Shown piece after piece: positions 41,615 through 53,152 of a stretch of 64,000 bases of DNA (position 1 is its first letter; each line of letters opens with the position of its first letter). Below the pieces are notes generated by a model, which worked only from the letters and a program-made list of their open reading frames with translations, made no database searches and had not been told where the DNA came from. Both the position numbers and the translations under genes were made by a program. Source of the DNA: Gloeophyllum trabeum ATCC 11539 (lineage: Eukaryota; Basidiomycota; Agaricomycetes; Gloeophyllales; Gloeophyllaceae); assembly GCF_000344685.1 (NCBI RefSeq), contig NW_006920410.1, forward strand, positions 398,061 to 462,060, read 5' to 3'.

Positions 41615-42443
41615 ATGTTTATGTATTTGGGCAGATATTCACTTATTCTCCTCCTTGCTACACAGTTTCTTTATGTCTCAGGAAACACCGAAATCGTCAA
41701 TCTCCATGCTGCTATTGTGGAAGACGCATATATGCCTTCGTCGATAGAGGGCTGGTGGGTGGATCAGCAACGTGTCTCTTTATAATAGCTGATTTTTTGT
41801 GCCTATAGGCTGCATCTTACTCCTGAAAAGAATGAGGCGATCTTGGAAGTTAGGCCTATGACATTGCAAGCTCTACCAGACACTGAACCGCAAGAACGGC
41901 TGGATCTCGCAGACACGTCATTCCAAGCGGCTTCGTTGGCCCCGGGAGAGATTTGGGTACTCCTGGACCTCGACCAAGAACGATGGAAAAGCTACACAAA
42001 ATTTACGCTCCGGATCTCCTGGCCGGCATCGGTGCGTACCCTGCGGTGACCGTGCACATAATTCGCATTGACGCTACTTTCACTCTCAGCACCCAACCGA
42101 CTTCAGAATAACCATCGACTCTCCTGGGTCCAGCTCCTCCTACCCTAATCCCGACACAACCGTCCGGAGACTCCCCTCCACCCGTATCAAGTTCGCGAAA
42201 ATAACCCTTGTGCATACGGGTGTGCCAACTCCTCCCCGAACCAACCAGTCCTTAGAACCGGTTCCATTTATTATCATGCTCGAACCGCTACAGCTTGGAA
42301 TCATCCCAGCATCGGTGACGCCCATCCTATTGGGACTCATCCCATTAATCTGCGTTGCTAGCCTCCTCGCTGGCAGAGCCTACAAATACATGGACACACT
42401 GGCACGCGATATCGCCGAAGACGTCAAAGCCAAAGACGAATAG
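41615..42443 (+). CDS. Type I membrane protein, possibly PIG-X/Pbn1-like
   Basis: Three exons (41615-41754, 41809-42031, 42090-42443) give 238 residues. The start MFMYLGRYS was chosen because it opens a signal peptide (SLILLLATQFLYVSG). A lumenal domain follows with WLHLTPEKNEAILEVRPMTL, KFTLRISWPASHPTDF and VRRLPSTRIKFAKITL. One membrane segment near the end (PILLGLIPLICVASLLA) is followed by a short charged tail. Topology, size and the beta-rich segment with a WPASHPTDF motif fit the ER protein PIG-X/Pbn1, a partner of GPI mannosyltransferase I, but I cannot confirm this by eye. An upstream in-frame ATG near 41525 is possible but would bury the signal peptide. Confidence 0.65.
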
Positions 42444-42521
42444 CTCCAGCGCCTTCCTTCATCCCATCCGCCCACTCATAGCATACGCATAAATAAACAT
42501 ATTTTACTATCACAAAACACC

Positions 42522-45198
42522 TTAAGCAACCGCCTCCATCTCACTTAGCGCCGTCGCCCCAAGCCACGCAAGCACGATCTCCACCCGCGGGCCGTGCATC
42601 GGTATATTGATACTAACGCCTTTCTTCCCCCCCTTCGCCTGCTCCCTCCGTTTCTCCTCCGCGCGCTCCCGTTGACGCTTCACCACCGGCGCCAGCAGCA
42701 CCCGCGCGCACATCAGGTTTTCCACCAGCATCGGGTCAGGCGCTGGCGACGTGACGGGTGACGAGGTCGGCGAGGATGAGGACGACCCGACGAAGGTGGA
42801 CGTTGTGGACCCACACGCGGACGAGATGCTCGAGCTGGACGCAGACGGGCCGATCGTGTCCGTCTCGGACGCGTCCCTCTCGTCCTCGGGCGTGCTCTCT
42901 CGCTCGGGCAAGGGCGGAGGAGGCGCTTCAATGGTCAAAACCTTACTCTTCCCACCCCTGCCATCCTTCCTGCGGGTACCCACCACGCCCACTCTCCACC
43001 CCCTCGCCAGCCTCTCCAATATCTCCACAAACTCGGCATGCGCCATACTCCTCGGCGGCAAAAACACGGGGTATCCCTCCAGCCCATCCACCAAAGCAGC
43101 CGTTCGCGCAAACGCATGCACCAGCCCCACAAAATCGCCCATCATCATCTGGCAGAGCAAGATACTAAAATGGCTCTCGACGATCAACGGGTGGTAAGTC
43201 GTGAACATCGCCGGCGCGTCCTGCGTCGGCAGAGGCGGGGCCGCCGAGTGGTTGCCCGGCCGCAACGACTCCATCAGCAGGAACGCGTACTCGGTGCGCG
43301 CAGCTAGGTCACCCTCGGTGAAGAACGCGTCGCACCCGCCCTCCAGCGTGTCGAAGTGCGCGAGGAACTTCTCGTGGTCGCGGATGCTCTTCCTGAGCAG
43401 CAAGACCACCTGCTCGCGGAACGCGTCTGTCCCGAGAACCCCGCGATACGCGCGGCACTTGGCTCCGTCCGTTCGCCCCAGGGGTCCGTCGGGATTCCCG
43501 ATCTCCACGCCGCCGTACCGCCCATTCTCGATGTAGCACAATCGCAGCTCCGCACCGTCGGTTGTGGGGTCTTTGCGAATCCCTTCCAGCTTCAGGATGG
43601 CTTCTTCAATTAGAAAGACTGCATGCTGGAGATGCGCCGCAGCGCGCAGGAAGAAGCACTGTGGCTCGATGGGCTCGGGAGCGTCGGGCAGAACGGAAGG
43701 GTGCAGTAACAGCTGCTCGCCGTCTGGGCCTTCAATTGCAGCCCCTGGTGGCCCAACGTCGCCGGTGCCATTCTCAGTCGCCTGATCATTGGCCTTCCTC
43801 CCGGGCCCCTTCCCTTTTTTCTTCTTCTTCCCATTCTTAGCCCGAGGCTCAGGCTGGTTGATATTATTCATATGTGCCATCCGCGCTTTCCGCTGCGCCC
43901 TAGCTTCTTTAATCGCATGCGTGAAGTCTTTGGTAGCTAGCGTGTATTCATCGCGGAAACAATGTACGATGCCACGAGTACGATAAAACTCGAGTCGATG
44001 TGGATGAGCGGCTATGAGCTCGTCCAAGACCTGAGTCGTGGTGGACTCGGCGAGTTGACTGGTGCCACTGTGGTAATTAGCCTCTGTTGCTGATTACAAC
44101 ACGATTGCGGACCAACCGGGAGGGGATCTTCTCATGGAAAAAATGCACGTATCGCGCGTCCACGTCGTTAGGATCTGCAACGGCGTCTCGCAAGCGCTCG
44201 GCGGAAAGAACAGGGGCACGCACCGACTTTCAAGACGCGCTCGGCGATGTCATCAAATACGCTCCCGCCCTGCATGACCATCACGCTCGACGCGATCTCG
44301 TCCGCTTTATACGCCGCCGCAAGCTTCTGCACCGCGAGGGCGCGGAGCCGGTGCACACGCATCGCGCTCATGGCGACGCTCCGCCCGCCGCCGGTGTCGC
44401 CGAGCGGGTTCAGGCCCAGAGCCTGCGCGGTCGCCCAGGGGCTGCTGCCGATACGGCTTGCGTCGCGCATGGACACCAGCGCGGCAGCGCTCAGCCCGGA
44501 GCTCGCGCGGACGCTCAATTCGGAGGCCTCGTCGATGAGCCGCCGGATAGAGGCGACGGAGCGGAAGACGCCTGGATCGATAGGAGGTGGGGTGGCCTTT
44601 CCCGGTTTAGGTGTTGGTAATGGTGGAGGGGGAGGAAGGTGCGCGAAGGTGTCGTAAGGGGAGTCGGGGGGTGAGTAGTCGCCTAGGCTAGCGAAGCCCC
44701 GGTCGCGTCGGCGCGAATGAGGAGTGTGCGAGGGGGATTGGGGGATAGGCGGGACGCGGGGTTCTGAGGCGGTCAAGGTGGCTGGGTCCATGTTCAGGAC
44801 AAGCAGGCTCTCGAGGAGCTCTACCGGAAGTTGCAGCCATGGACCCTTCCATACGTTCTAGCACAGGAAAAGCAGTACAAAATATGGAGACATACGTGAT
44901 ACGAGCTGATGTAACGCCAATGCTTGTTCCTGCTGATGCAGAGAACTGGTGGCCGAGTATCCTGTACCTCCTCCACCTTAACCTTCCCGTTCTCCTTCGC
45001 CTTGGCCTTCTTGGCCTTCTTCTTCTTCTTTTTCTTCGGACTTGCCGGCGTCTCAGCAAGCGTCTCTGCTGTATTCAAAGCCACAGATTTATCATGCGTC
45101 TGTGGGTAACAGGGAATGGGCGAAATTCTTGTTATATTCCCCCGGGCCTCGTATAGGCCTTGCGCGGGCTCCGTAACCGTTTCAACTAGGACGGGCAT
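42522..45198 (-). CDS. Conserved fungal protein with TPR-like segment, unknown function
   Basis: Four exons (44896-45198, 44224-44857, 44117-44174, 42522-44067) give 846 residues. The N-terminus MPVLVETVTEP leads to a lysine tract (SPKKKKKKKAKKAKAKENGK). The most conserved-looking parts are ISRNKHWRYISSYH joined to NVWKGPWLQLPVELLESLL, IDPGVFRSVASIRRLIDEAS, SAMRVHRLRALAVQKLAAAY, and DPNDVDARYVHFFHEKIPSR. A helical hairpin LEFYRTRGIVHCFRDEYTLA then TKDFTHAIKEA resembles a TPR unit, followed by a second lysine-rich block. The C-terminal half mixes helices with serine and proline-rich linkers and ends HGPRVEIVLAWLGATALSEM. No family name is recognised; a scaffold role is only a guess. The start could lie in a missed upstream exon. 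Confidence 0.7.
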
Positions 45199-45501
45199 AT
45201 TGGGCGGCCAGCATAGATAATTGAAAGGTCGAAAGCAGTGATAATGGGCCGCGACAATAAACAGATAGATTGCAGCTGTCCGTCGAAACTGGCAAGAACC
45301 TATCAAGCTGTAATTTGCTATCCTAGATCCTAGTTTCCCACACTGTCGTCAATGCAACCGTGGGAAGCCCTGCAGCCACAAATACCGCGAACGTGTTTGT
45401 GGCTCGCCATCAGGATACAGGGCAGTGTCTGCTTACATTCGTGACCCTCTGAAATTATCGATACATCCCTTTGACCAGGCGAGTCTCGTTACAGTCGTGT
45501 C
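45199..45501. other. Intergenic between two minus-strand genes
   Basis: A 303-base gap holding the TPR-like gene promoter and the 3' end of the DUF3140 gene. No specific element is seen. Confidence 0.4.
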
Positions 45502-46407
45502 CTAGGAATCATCGTTGTGTCGCTTTACAGTCCTTGCTCTCTTCCGCGGCGGTGTTGCAACGTCTGCATCTGAGTTGTCTGTTTTATCCCCGCTCTGCGA
45601 TCCTTCGTTTTTCTGGGACCCTGTATCCAGTGGTTCCTGTGCTACGGGACTTGCAGGGCAAGCTCCTTTGCTCGAGTCTGGATTACTTCGCTTCGTGCCG
45701 CGGTTTTTGGCACACGGGGCTTCTTGACTTTCTCCAACGCTATCCCCCGACCCTTCGTCGTCAGAGGAGTGTTCTGGCTCATGCACAACCCCTCTGGCCT
45801 CTATCTTTCGGTTTTCATCCTCGTCCATGGCTTTCACGGGATCCTACGGAGACCCATGTTAGCGAGCCCAGCATCTACCTGACAACCTTGAGGCCTACGT
45901 GTCCCCAATTCTTCAAGCTGACCGAAAACAATCAGGTAAGTAACACGAACTCTTTAATGCACTAGCAAACGCATACCTGATGGTGCTCTTGGCATTCTCA
46001 AGCTCATTCCTCGTCTTCGTCTCTTTCAAGTGATCTTCCTGCGCCAAGTGGCGTGCGATGTACCTAAACCCAACCACCATCCGTCAATGAACAACTTCGA
46101 CAATCACTACTACTGAACGAGGGCTTACCCCGTCACTTTTCTCATGTGGCCTATATCCTCCTATAATTCACTCTGGTCAATCGTGGTACATCATGCCAAC
46201 TACATCAAAACTTACATCCTCGTACCCTTCCGGATCCTTGTCCGGATTCCTCTTCAAAATGTCCGCAATCTTCCGCCCACTCTCCAAACCTACCCCGGTA
46301 CCCGCATTCTTAGCTTTATCCCCTTCTACCCACTGCTCCAGCTCCTCCGCGTCCATATTCACCCCGTCATTAAACTGCTCGATAACTTCCGCTTTAGGTT
46401 TCACCAT
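45502..46407 (-). CDS. DUF3140 family protein
   Basis: Five exons (46216-46407, 46129-46160, 45977-46063, 45899-45917, 45502-45843) give 223 residues. The family core is assembled across all exons: VIEQFNDGVNMDAEELEQWV, TGVGLESGRKIADILKRNP, GHMRKVTGYIARHLAQE and SLKNWGHDPVKAM. This order (helical start, GRKI..IL, a MRKV..Y..RHLAQ helix and an LKNWGHDP end) is that of DUF3140, a family I know mainly from bacterial proteins. The last exon adds an acidic, serine-rich tail with KR-rich ends (PPRKRARTVKRH) suggestive of a nuclear signal. The biochemical function is unknown. Confidence 0.75.
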
Positions 46408-46749
46408 CGTGGATGCTGTGTGAATGGAAGGATGCTCTGAGAAAGAGGTGCCTCGGGCTAGGTGTAAATGACCTTGACAGGGATATATGTCGGGAGGCGA
46501 ATAAGCGGCTGACAGCCATGCAAGCCGCTGAGACACGTCGGCAGATGCGTATGATGTCCGCCCGTCAGTCAGAATTGCTAGCATGTGACAACGTCCTCAT
46601 GATTCTGCAATGAACGCCTACCAAAGTAACACCTGGTAACCATGTCTCCCTGCGAATTCCGCACGATCCATAGTTCAAAGTCGTTAGAGAGTATAAGCGC
46701 GATGGCTAATATATACCAATGAAATATGTACACCACCAATGAACCCAAC
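46408..46749. other. Intergenic: DUF3140 promoter and regulator 3' end
   Basis: A 342-base gap between two minus-strand genes. Nothing specific is recognised. Confidence 0.4.
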
Positions 46750-49700
46750 TCAAATCTGCTCAATCCCCAACTGCTCCACGAAACTCTGCCACGTCGAATC
46801 CAGCACCAACGGCTGCTCCTCCGGTACATCCGGAACCGGCGGCGCGACGGGCACCCCTCCCGCTCCCGCCCCCTCCACCCCATTCCCAAACTGCGCCCAC
46901 TCAAACCCACCGCCAAAGTCCCACACCGGTAGCGGCGGCGGCTGCACGCTCACGGGCGGGAAGTCAAACATACTCTGCGGCGGCCTGACCTCCTCCGCGG
47001 CGCCCTCGAACGCCATCATGTCGCGCATGATCGTCGGGTGCGTGTTCCCCGGGAGGCTCTCGAGGAACTGGAACTGGCTTGGGGTAGGGGAGGGCTGCGG
47101 CTGCGCGGGCGGGGACTCGGGGTCCGCCGTGAGTGTCGTCTTCCCGCCCAGCCGGTCAAGCTCCGAGCACGGGAGGACCGCGTCGGCGCCCTGCAGGTTG
47201 TCCAGTGTGCTGTGCGCGAGGCGGTGGAGCCGCTGGACCACGTCCTTCAAGCGTTGTGAGCATAAGACAAAACTAACATAAGCGCATACGTACCAGACTG
47301 TGAGCAGCCGCCCTGCTAGTCTCCGCCGCTCTAGTGAAGAATGAGTGGGCTGCATCCAGCATCTCCATCGCGCTCCTCGTAATCTTCGACACCCTCGACC
47401 TCGTAATGAACAAACACATCACAATCTACCCCAACCGTATCAGCATTCCCCCACCCGCCCTCACAAGCTCAAGACAAAGCAACTTACCGACGCCGTGAGC
47501 ATATGCGACCACCCGAGGCTGAGGCGGTCGATGGGGTACGCAAACTCCTCGAACAGCTCGTCGAAGTACTTGATCAGCCGGTATGCGGAGCGGTACGCCG
47601 CGATCGCGGACAGGCCGTACTTGTGCTTGAGCGGCTCGTCCGGGCTGTCTTGCAGCGCCTGCGCGAAGTACCCGCGGTGCAGGTGCAGCAGCGCTGACCC
47701 ACCCCATTACGTCAGTTCATATCCTCCAATCATTCCCGGTGCAAGCCAGGAAAACGGCACTAACTGTTCTCCCGGTAGGACAGCACCATCCACCGCTGCA
47801 TATGCACGTACATCGGCGTCGCGCGGTCGATCTGCACGCACACGGGGCGCAGCCGCTCGGGCACGTAGAACTCCCTCACCTTCCTGTCCAGGTCCAGGAT
47901 CGCGGCGTACGGCGGCGTCTTGGCCGCGAACGCGGCGGGCATCACGACCGTGCGCATCATCAGCGAGTAGTGCACGACCCACTGGTGGACTGGTGTATAC
48001 ATACGTGCGTGAGCATGAGAAGGGTAGGGAGGGACGAAGGGGGCGTACACCCGACTTGTCTGTTCCCGCTCGCGTCGAGCGTCTCCTCCTCGTCCGGGGG
48101 TAGGTCGCACTCGAGGTAGCTCATGTCCATCGCGGGCGGGCGGCCGAAGCTGAAGCTCTGTTCATCCGTAGCCGTCCATAGTGCATTCAGTTGTATTATA
48201 GTATCGATCCGCCCGGGGGTTGTTCGTTGTTCGATCAGCGCAGAGGACAAAGTAAGCATCCACACGCGCAGATGACTCCCCACGCACCAACCAAGCATCC
48301 GCCACGAACAGCTGCCAGAACAGGCTACTTCGCTTCCGCGCCGTCTGCTCGTCCAGCTTCCACCTACTGCTCTTCAAATCTATGTCTCTTCAGTACCCCA
48401 CCCTCATCACAACTGCGAACACCATATCACTCACGCAAGCCGATCTACACGCCCGGGGGGTTAGGGGGAAAGGAAGGAAAGGAGAGAGGACAGGGGGGGA
48501 ACGCACGCTCTGCCCGAACTTGAACGCGTTGCTGATATCGATCCATGGCATACTTGTCCCCTCGAAGTCACGCAGCTCCGTGTACTGCGCCTGGTACGCC
48601 TGTCCGTACTCTGAATCAGCACCCATTCCCTTAAGCCCCATCCCTTACCCCCCATTCACTCCGCACACCAACCTAGCAAAGAAAACGAAGACACTCACGA
48701 ACGCGCGCACCCACATCACCGTCGTCTCCCTGAGCGGCGGCATCAAATTGAGCGCGACGCGCGAGAGGATGTAAAAGTCGTCCGACGCGGACGCGTACGG
48801 CGCGCGCGCGGGGTCCGCGTACGTCGCGTGCGCGAGCAGGATGAAGAGCAGCGCGACGGCGTCGGGCGCGTCGAGGGTCGGGAGGCTGGTAGGCGGGTTA
48901 ATAGGGGATAGGAGGAGAGGGAGGGAGGGCCGAGGGCGACGCACCCCGCGCGGTAGACGCTGCTCAGGATCTCGTCGAACACCTCTTCCCTCGGGAGTGG
49001 ACAATACCTATTCTCGTCAGCGCTTTCCCCCCACACACGAAACCAAACACTTACATATACCGCCCGTGCTCCAGGAAGATCTCACACAGCCGGCACGCCT
49101 CGCTGAGCGGCGGGAGCGCCTGGAGCAGCTCGCGCCGCACGGGCTCCTCGCACGCGATCGAGCGGCGGTAGCACTGCGGCGCGGACGTAGACGCGTCAAG
49201 CAGCGCTTTCGAGAGGGCGGGGAACTCGGTGTTGAAGTACGGGCGGCGGACATTGGCCTGAGGGTGAGTGTTTGGGGTTACGAGTGGGAAGGGGGAAGCG
49301 GGGTGGGCTTACGTGGATGAGGAACTGGCGAGCGAGACGGGCGTGTTGGAGGAAGTGGGGAGGAAGGGGATAAAAAGGCGCACCTCTGACCGCGCGGTTT
49401 TCCCGAAGAACTTTGTCTCTCCCCTCGGCCCAATCGTCAACGAGCCTGACCCGCCAATGAGCCCTGCGCTCCAGTGGCACCCTGCATCGCCAACACTCAC
49501 CGAACGCATCAATAAAGCTCTCCTCCTCCTCCTCCGTCAATCCCTCCTGCCCACACAGGCTGGACGTGCTGGGCGGCGAGCCCGCATCGAGACCCGTGAG
49601 CGGGGACGAGCCCGCGGAGCTGTCCGTGCTCCTGTGCGGCGAACGCGACGTCTCTTTCTCTTTCTCCTTGGCTAGGCGGAGTTCTTGCTCGACTTCGAGC

Positions 49701-50226
49701 AGGCGCACGCGCAGCCGGTCGATCTCGTCGTGAAGCTCTTCGGTATTGGCGAGAACGAGGCTGGGGCGTGTAGGTGTCAAATCTGTGTTCGTCAGAGGAG
49801 AGGGGAGTATGTACCGGTTGTTCTTGTCGACCACGAGGGATCCTACGTACCAGATACGTGAGCATTAGTACGAGCCCTATAGGAAGTGCCCTACCGTCCG
49901 GACAGATGGCCGAGCACCCCCTCTTGATACACGCCTCGCAAGGGATCTGCAGTTCTGTCAATCCACGCATCCTTCCAACCTCCACGGCCATCAGGCCAAC
50001 GCACTTTACGGTCACAGCGTATCTTGAGCCTGGACAACGAGTGAGTGAAGTCAGCGAAGGGCACAAGGGACGTGAAAGGACGGGGAAGAGTCACGCACCG
50101 ACGACATTCTGCGCACGAGACAGGGACACGCCCTGGACGGCGGCGGAGGCCCTTCTCTCTATGTACCCTGCCCGACGGCTCGAGGATGAACTGCGCGCCA
50201 CCGACGTCGTGCTCTCTCATGTCCAT
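46750..50226 (-). CDS. Zn2Cys6 fungal transcription factor
   Basis: Eighteen exons: 50099-50226, 50005-50029, 49895-49946, 49815-49842, 49501-49760, 49384-49445, 49313-49324, 49055-49257, 48945-49007, 48699-48885, 48507-48629, 48435-48444, 48288-48379, 48056-48157, 47765-47981, 47488-47693, 47294-47425, 46750-47244; 798 residues. The binuclear cluster CAECRRLKIRCDRKIPCEAC then IKRGCSAIC (ligands likely C38, 41, 48, 54, 57, 66) is followed by a leucine-rich coil (TEELHDEIDRLRVRLLEVEQ). SLTIGPRGETKFFGKTA and FLIHANVRRPYF begin the fungal middle-homology domain, which continues through SRWKLDEQTARKRSSLFWQL to LFVADAW, FGRPPAMDMSYLECDLPPDE and LLHLHRGYFAQALQD. The C-terminal region is proline-rich and acidic, a likely activation domain. 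Exon 11's acceptor and the exon 14 donor (GTCGGG) are the least certain. The regulated pathway is unknown. Confidence 0.88.
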
Positions 50227-50520
50227 CCGGTCTTCTAGTTCTACTAGTTGTCAGAATATAAGCTTGTTGTCCTGTTTATGGGCTGTGTGGGATGTGCAGG
50301 GTGGCGAGGGGCGAGTCTAGCGGGATGCGCTACGAGGGCCACCTAATTCGGGGGGCGCCCAGGTAAGCAATTCGATAAGCGCCGACGGCTGTCGGCAGCT
50401 TAGCCCTCCTTTGTGTATTAGTTGAGCTTTCTTCAAATTGCATAAAAATTACTGTATCATAGCTTGTTGAGATCAACGCCTCGAGTTTATATGTTCAAAA
50501 ATCAGCTTGTTGTTAATCGG
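50227..50520. other. Regulator promoter region
   Basis: About 290 bases upstream of the Zn2Cys6 gene with normal CpG content, including the hairpin-like GCCGACGGCTGTCGGC near 50380. It passes into the CpG-poor tract to the right. Confidence 0.35.
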
Positions 50521-52020
50521 GCTGGGTGAGCTTCGGGATCCAGGAGGTCCAGTGGCATTTTTCTGGGCAGACAGGAGACACTGCGGGAGTTGCACCATTT
50601 ATAAGGTGGGAAAATATTGGGCGACAGGCTTATATTTACAGACATATCTCTGAAGTGTCAAAACATAAGCTGTCTTCCAGCCTCAAAGTGGTGTGTATAC
50701 ATAAGTCCTTCTATGGCACCAGCTGCCAAAGCTCACTAGTATCTTATATTCTCCAATTTCTTGATGTACTGACAAAATAATATGGCATGTAGGCGGTGTT
50801 ACAATGCACACGGTCAGCTTGTCTCACCAGTCCCTCCAGTGTTCATCTCTGACACCAGTTGCTGCCACTGTTCTACTATGATCTCCACTGGTGCGGCTGG
50901 TGAGTAGCAGATAACATCATGACTTGTGAATGGGGTTGATTGCTGTCTTGTTCGGTGTGTACCTCAGATTTTGATTCACTCATCTGGCACATGTATGCCT
51001 GCTTAAAGACCAATCCAGGAGTATTCAGGCTGTCAATTAGGGAGCAGATATCCTACCACCCTGGTACCTGGCACACATAATCTACAGTATGGTACAAACA
51101 TGTCTAAAATTTGCTGGACCCATGTGTCTAGCTGGGACTGAAGGGGAAGCTTGCTACTCCTCCTAGGGATTGATTTTCTTGTACATGCTCTTTAAAATCA
51201 AATACAGTGTCTAAATGTATGATAGGTATGTTGAATCCGTGTATATATGTCCCTCTTTTAGTTCCAATACTCAGAAATGTGTTCTGTTACTGTGTTACGA
51301 ATTGGCAGCCCTTGAGCTCTGGCCGCCTGGATTGGTACATGCTTGCTACCCCTCCTGTAGACAGCACCCCTGCACTGAATTTCATTGTTCTTTCAATTCC
51401 ATGCTTTGCCTCTATATCACAAACCCCTATATACAGATTCAAAGCACCATCCGAGCCCGAATGCGGCTGCTACAGATTTTTCTTTACCAAAGGCCATTTG
51501 GTATGCGAAAAGTCACGCCATGCCTTATGTTGGGAAAACAGCTGTAAGTGTTTAGCATAGAACATAATTGAATATTTTGTGAAATGCTGCAATAAGTGAC
51601 TGAATAGAATGTAATTTGAATTTAGACATGACACAAATATACTGGCTGTGCTGGGCTGGCCACAAATTGACCATGTCAGCTGGGCTTGACCAGTCAGAAC
51701 CAGACCACCTGGTCATGACTGCATCATCCAGCCTTTTCTCTGCATGACCAGGCTAGTTTTGGTGCGACTTCAGGTCTGGATGCAGGATACCCAATCAGCT
51801 CAGCTGAACTCACCTGATCATGACGTGAGCAGGTGACTGTAGAGCACAGTGAGACACAAACAAGATGCTAGTGTAGAGCAATGGACTAAGGAAAAGTATA
51901 TCCCGTAGAACAATTACCAAAAATGCGAAGCTGCTTGTACCTATTTGGTTATTCCCGCTACCTTTGGTAGTGGGTTTTAGCGTCCTTGATGTGAACAACT
52001 TACAAAGTAGATTTGCAAGA
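50521..52020. repeat. CpG-poor AT-rich tract, probable decayed transposon
   Basis: By eye count about 22 CpG dinucleotides occur in these 1500 bases, while TpG and CpA are abundant; flanking genes are CpG-rich. Short frames exist (for example 51207-51560) but none resembles a reverse transcriptase or transposase. A 10-base inverted repeat CCTGGTCATG/CATGACCAGG with a 25-base loop lies at 51708-51752. Loss of CpG in one block is the mark of long-term cytosine methylation and deamination, which in basidiomycetes mainly affects transposons; the element type cannot be told. Confidence 0.5.
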
Positions 52021-52075
52021 TCGGGAGAAACCTGCCCTAAAGTCCCAAATAAGGGAAGTGTGACATCAAAACATA

Positions 52076-52458
52076 CTGTACCGATACGACCTTAGGCAAC
52101 GCAACGGCTTATGTAATTCACCGTGGGAATGTGGCAGGTCAAGCAACGTCTCCGTCGGGACAAGGGACACATGCAACGCAACCTGCAGTTGCGCGTACTA
52201 AGGTGAGGGTAATGCAATGTTGATACACTCCTCAGATAGATCTGAGGCTCAAATCGCTGAGAGAAGACTCAGAAGAAGCTTCAAGAGGGTTTCCAAAGCA
52301 CCTGCGAATAAATTTGTTCATTTATCCCCATTTAGCGCGGATTTAGGCTCCGGGGCCCCAAGCAACGAGGTGTCCGGGACACGGGACAAATCTCAAAATA
52401 GGCAACGGCGACGGACCTCTCGGGACACGGGACGTTGCCTAAGGTCGTATCGGTACAG
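52076..52458. mobile_element. Non-autonomous TIR element (MITE) with TA target sites
   Basis: A 383-base element with perfect 26-base inverted ends. The left end 52076-52101 starts CTGTACCGATACGACCTTAG and the right end 52433-52458 is its exact complement. Each end is flanked by TA (52074-52075 and 52459-52460), the target duplication of Tc1/mariner-type elements. There is no transposase. The word GCAACG recurs near both ends, and GGGACACGGGAC occurs twice toward the right end, as expected of subterminal binding sites. The duplication can also be read one or two bases further out, so superfamily placement is inferred. Confidence 0.85.
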
Positions 52459-53152
52459 TATCACAAAAGGAAACAGAGGGTGAATGGTATTGAATGCCGG
52501 CCCACTGACACAGTAGTGACAGGCAGAGGAACTTGAACACTCAGGCAAGAGGGATGCATAGAAGTGGCAGGACATTCAATTCATAAGGAGTGGTTGAGAC
52601 CGGAGATCTGGAGCTTGAAGAACATGACTGCCTTATTCAGTTCTGATATAAATTTCCGAGACTTGTGGTGATATGTTATACATGTCCTGGACCATAGGTC
52701 TCCGAAATTATCAATACATTGCAGGAGGTTGAGGAGCCCCATTCGAAGCTGCTGTCTACACACAGTTCGAGTCAAAGGTAGCGGGTTCTGCTGCGCACGA
52801 GCGCGGCCCTGCGGCCTTATTGTGGCTACTGAAAGCGTCCGATACAATCCAATCCCAACACCTTTTGCCCCAGCCAAAAGAGTTGAACTCCCGAAGTGTC
52901 TGCACCAGCTCAGCCATCCACACGATACCCCACAGCTCGCCGCTCGCCAGCACTGCAAGTCCGCCGACGCTGGACTGCAGATTGTTGACATTGACAGACT
53001 GACAGGATGCATCGAAGACAGCCACGGGATGCCCAATATTTCTCTCAACACACGACCCTGAACTCTATGACTGACTCTCCTCGGCAGCGGACTAGCCAAA
53101 CCGATCCCTCAATTCACTCACCGATATCGGAGCAAGTACTACACCGACCGAG
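52459..53152. other. Intergenic between MITE and DUF2235 gene
   Basis: About 700 bases. The part 52730-53030 is GC-richer and has a 90-codon minus-strand frame (52756-53025) without recognised family; a weak tRNA-like look was rejected. The DUF2235 promoter lies at the right end. Confidence 0.35.

Noticed and set aside
52756..53025. tRNA-like or short protein signal on the minus strand
   Set aside because: A TGGCTGAGCTGGT stretch resembles an A box and GAGTTCAACTC a B box, but no cloverleaf can be closed. The 90-codon frame has no recognised family.
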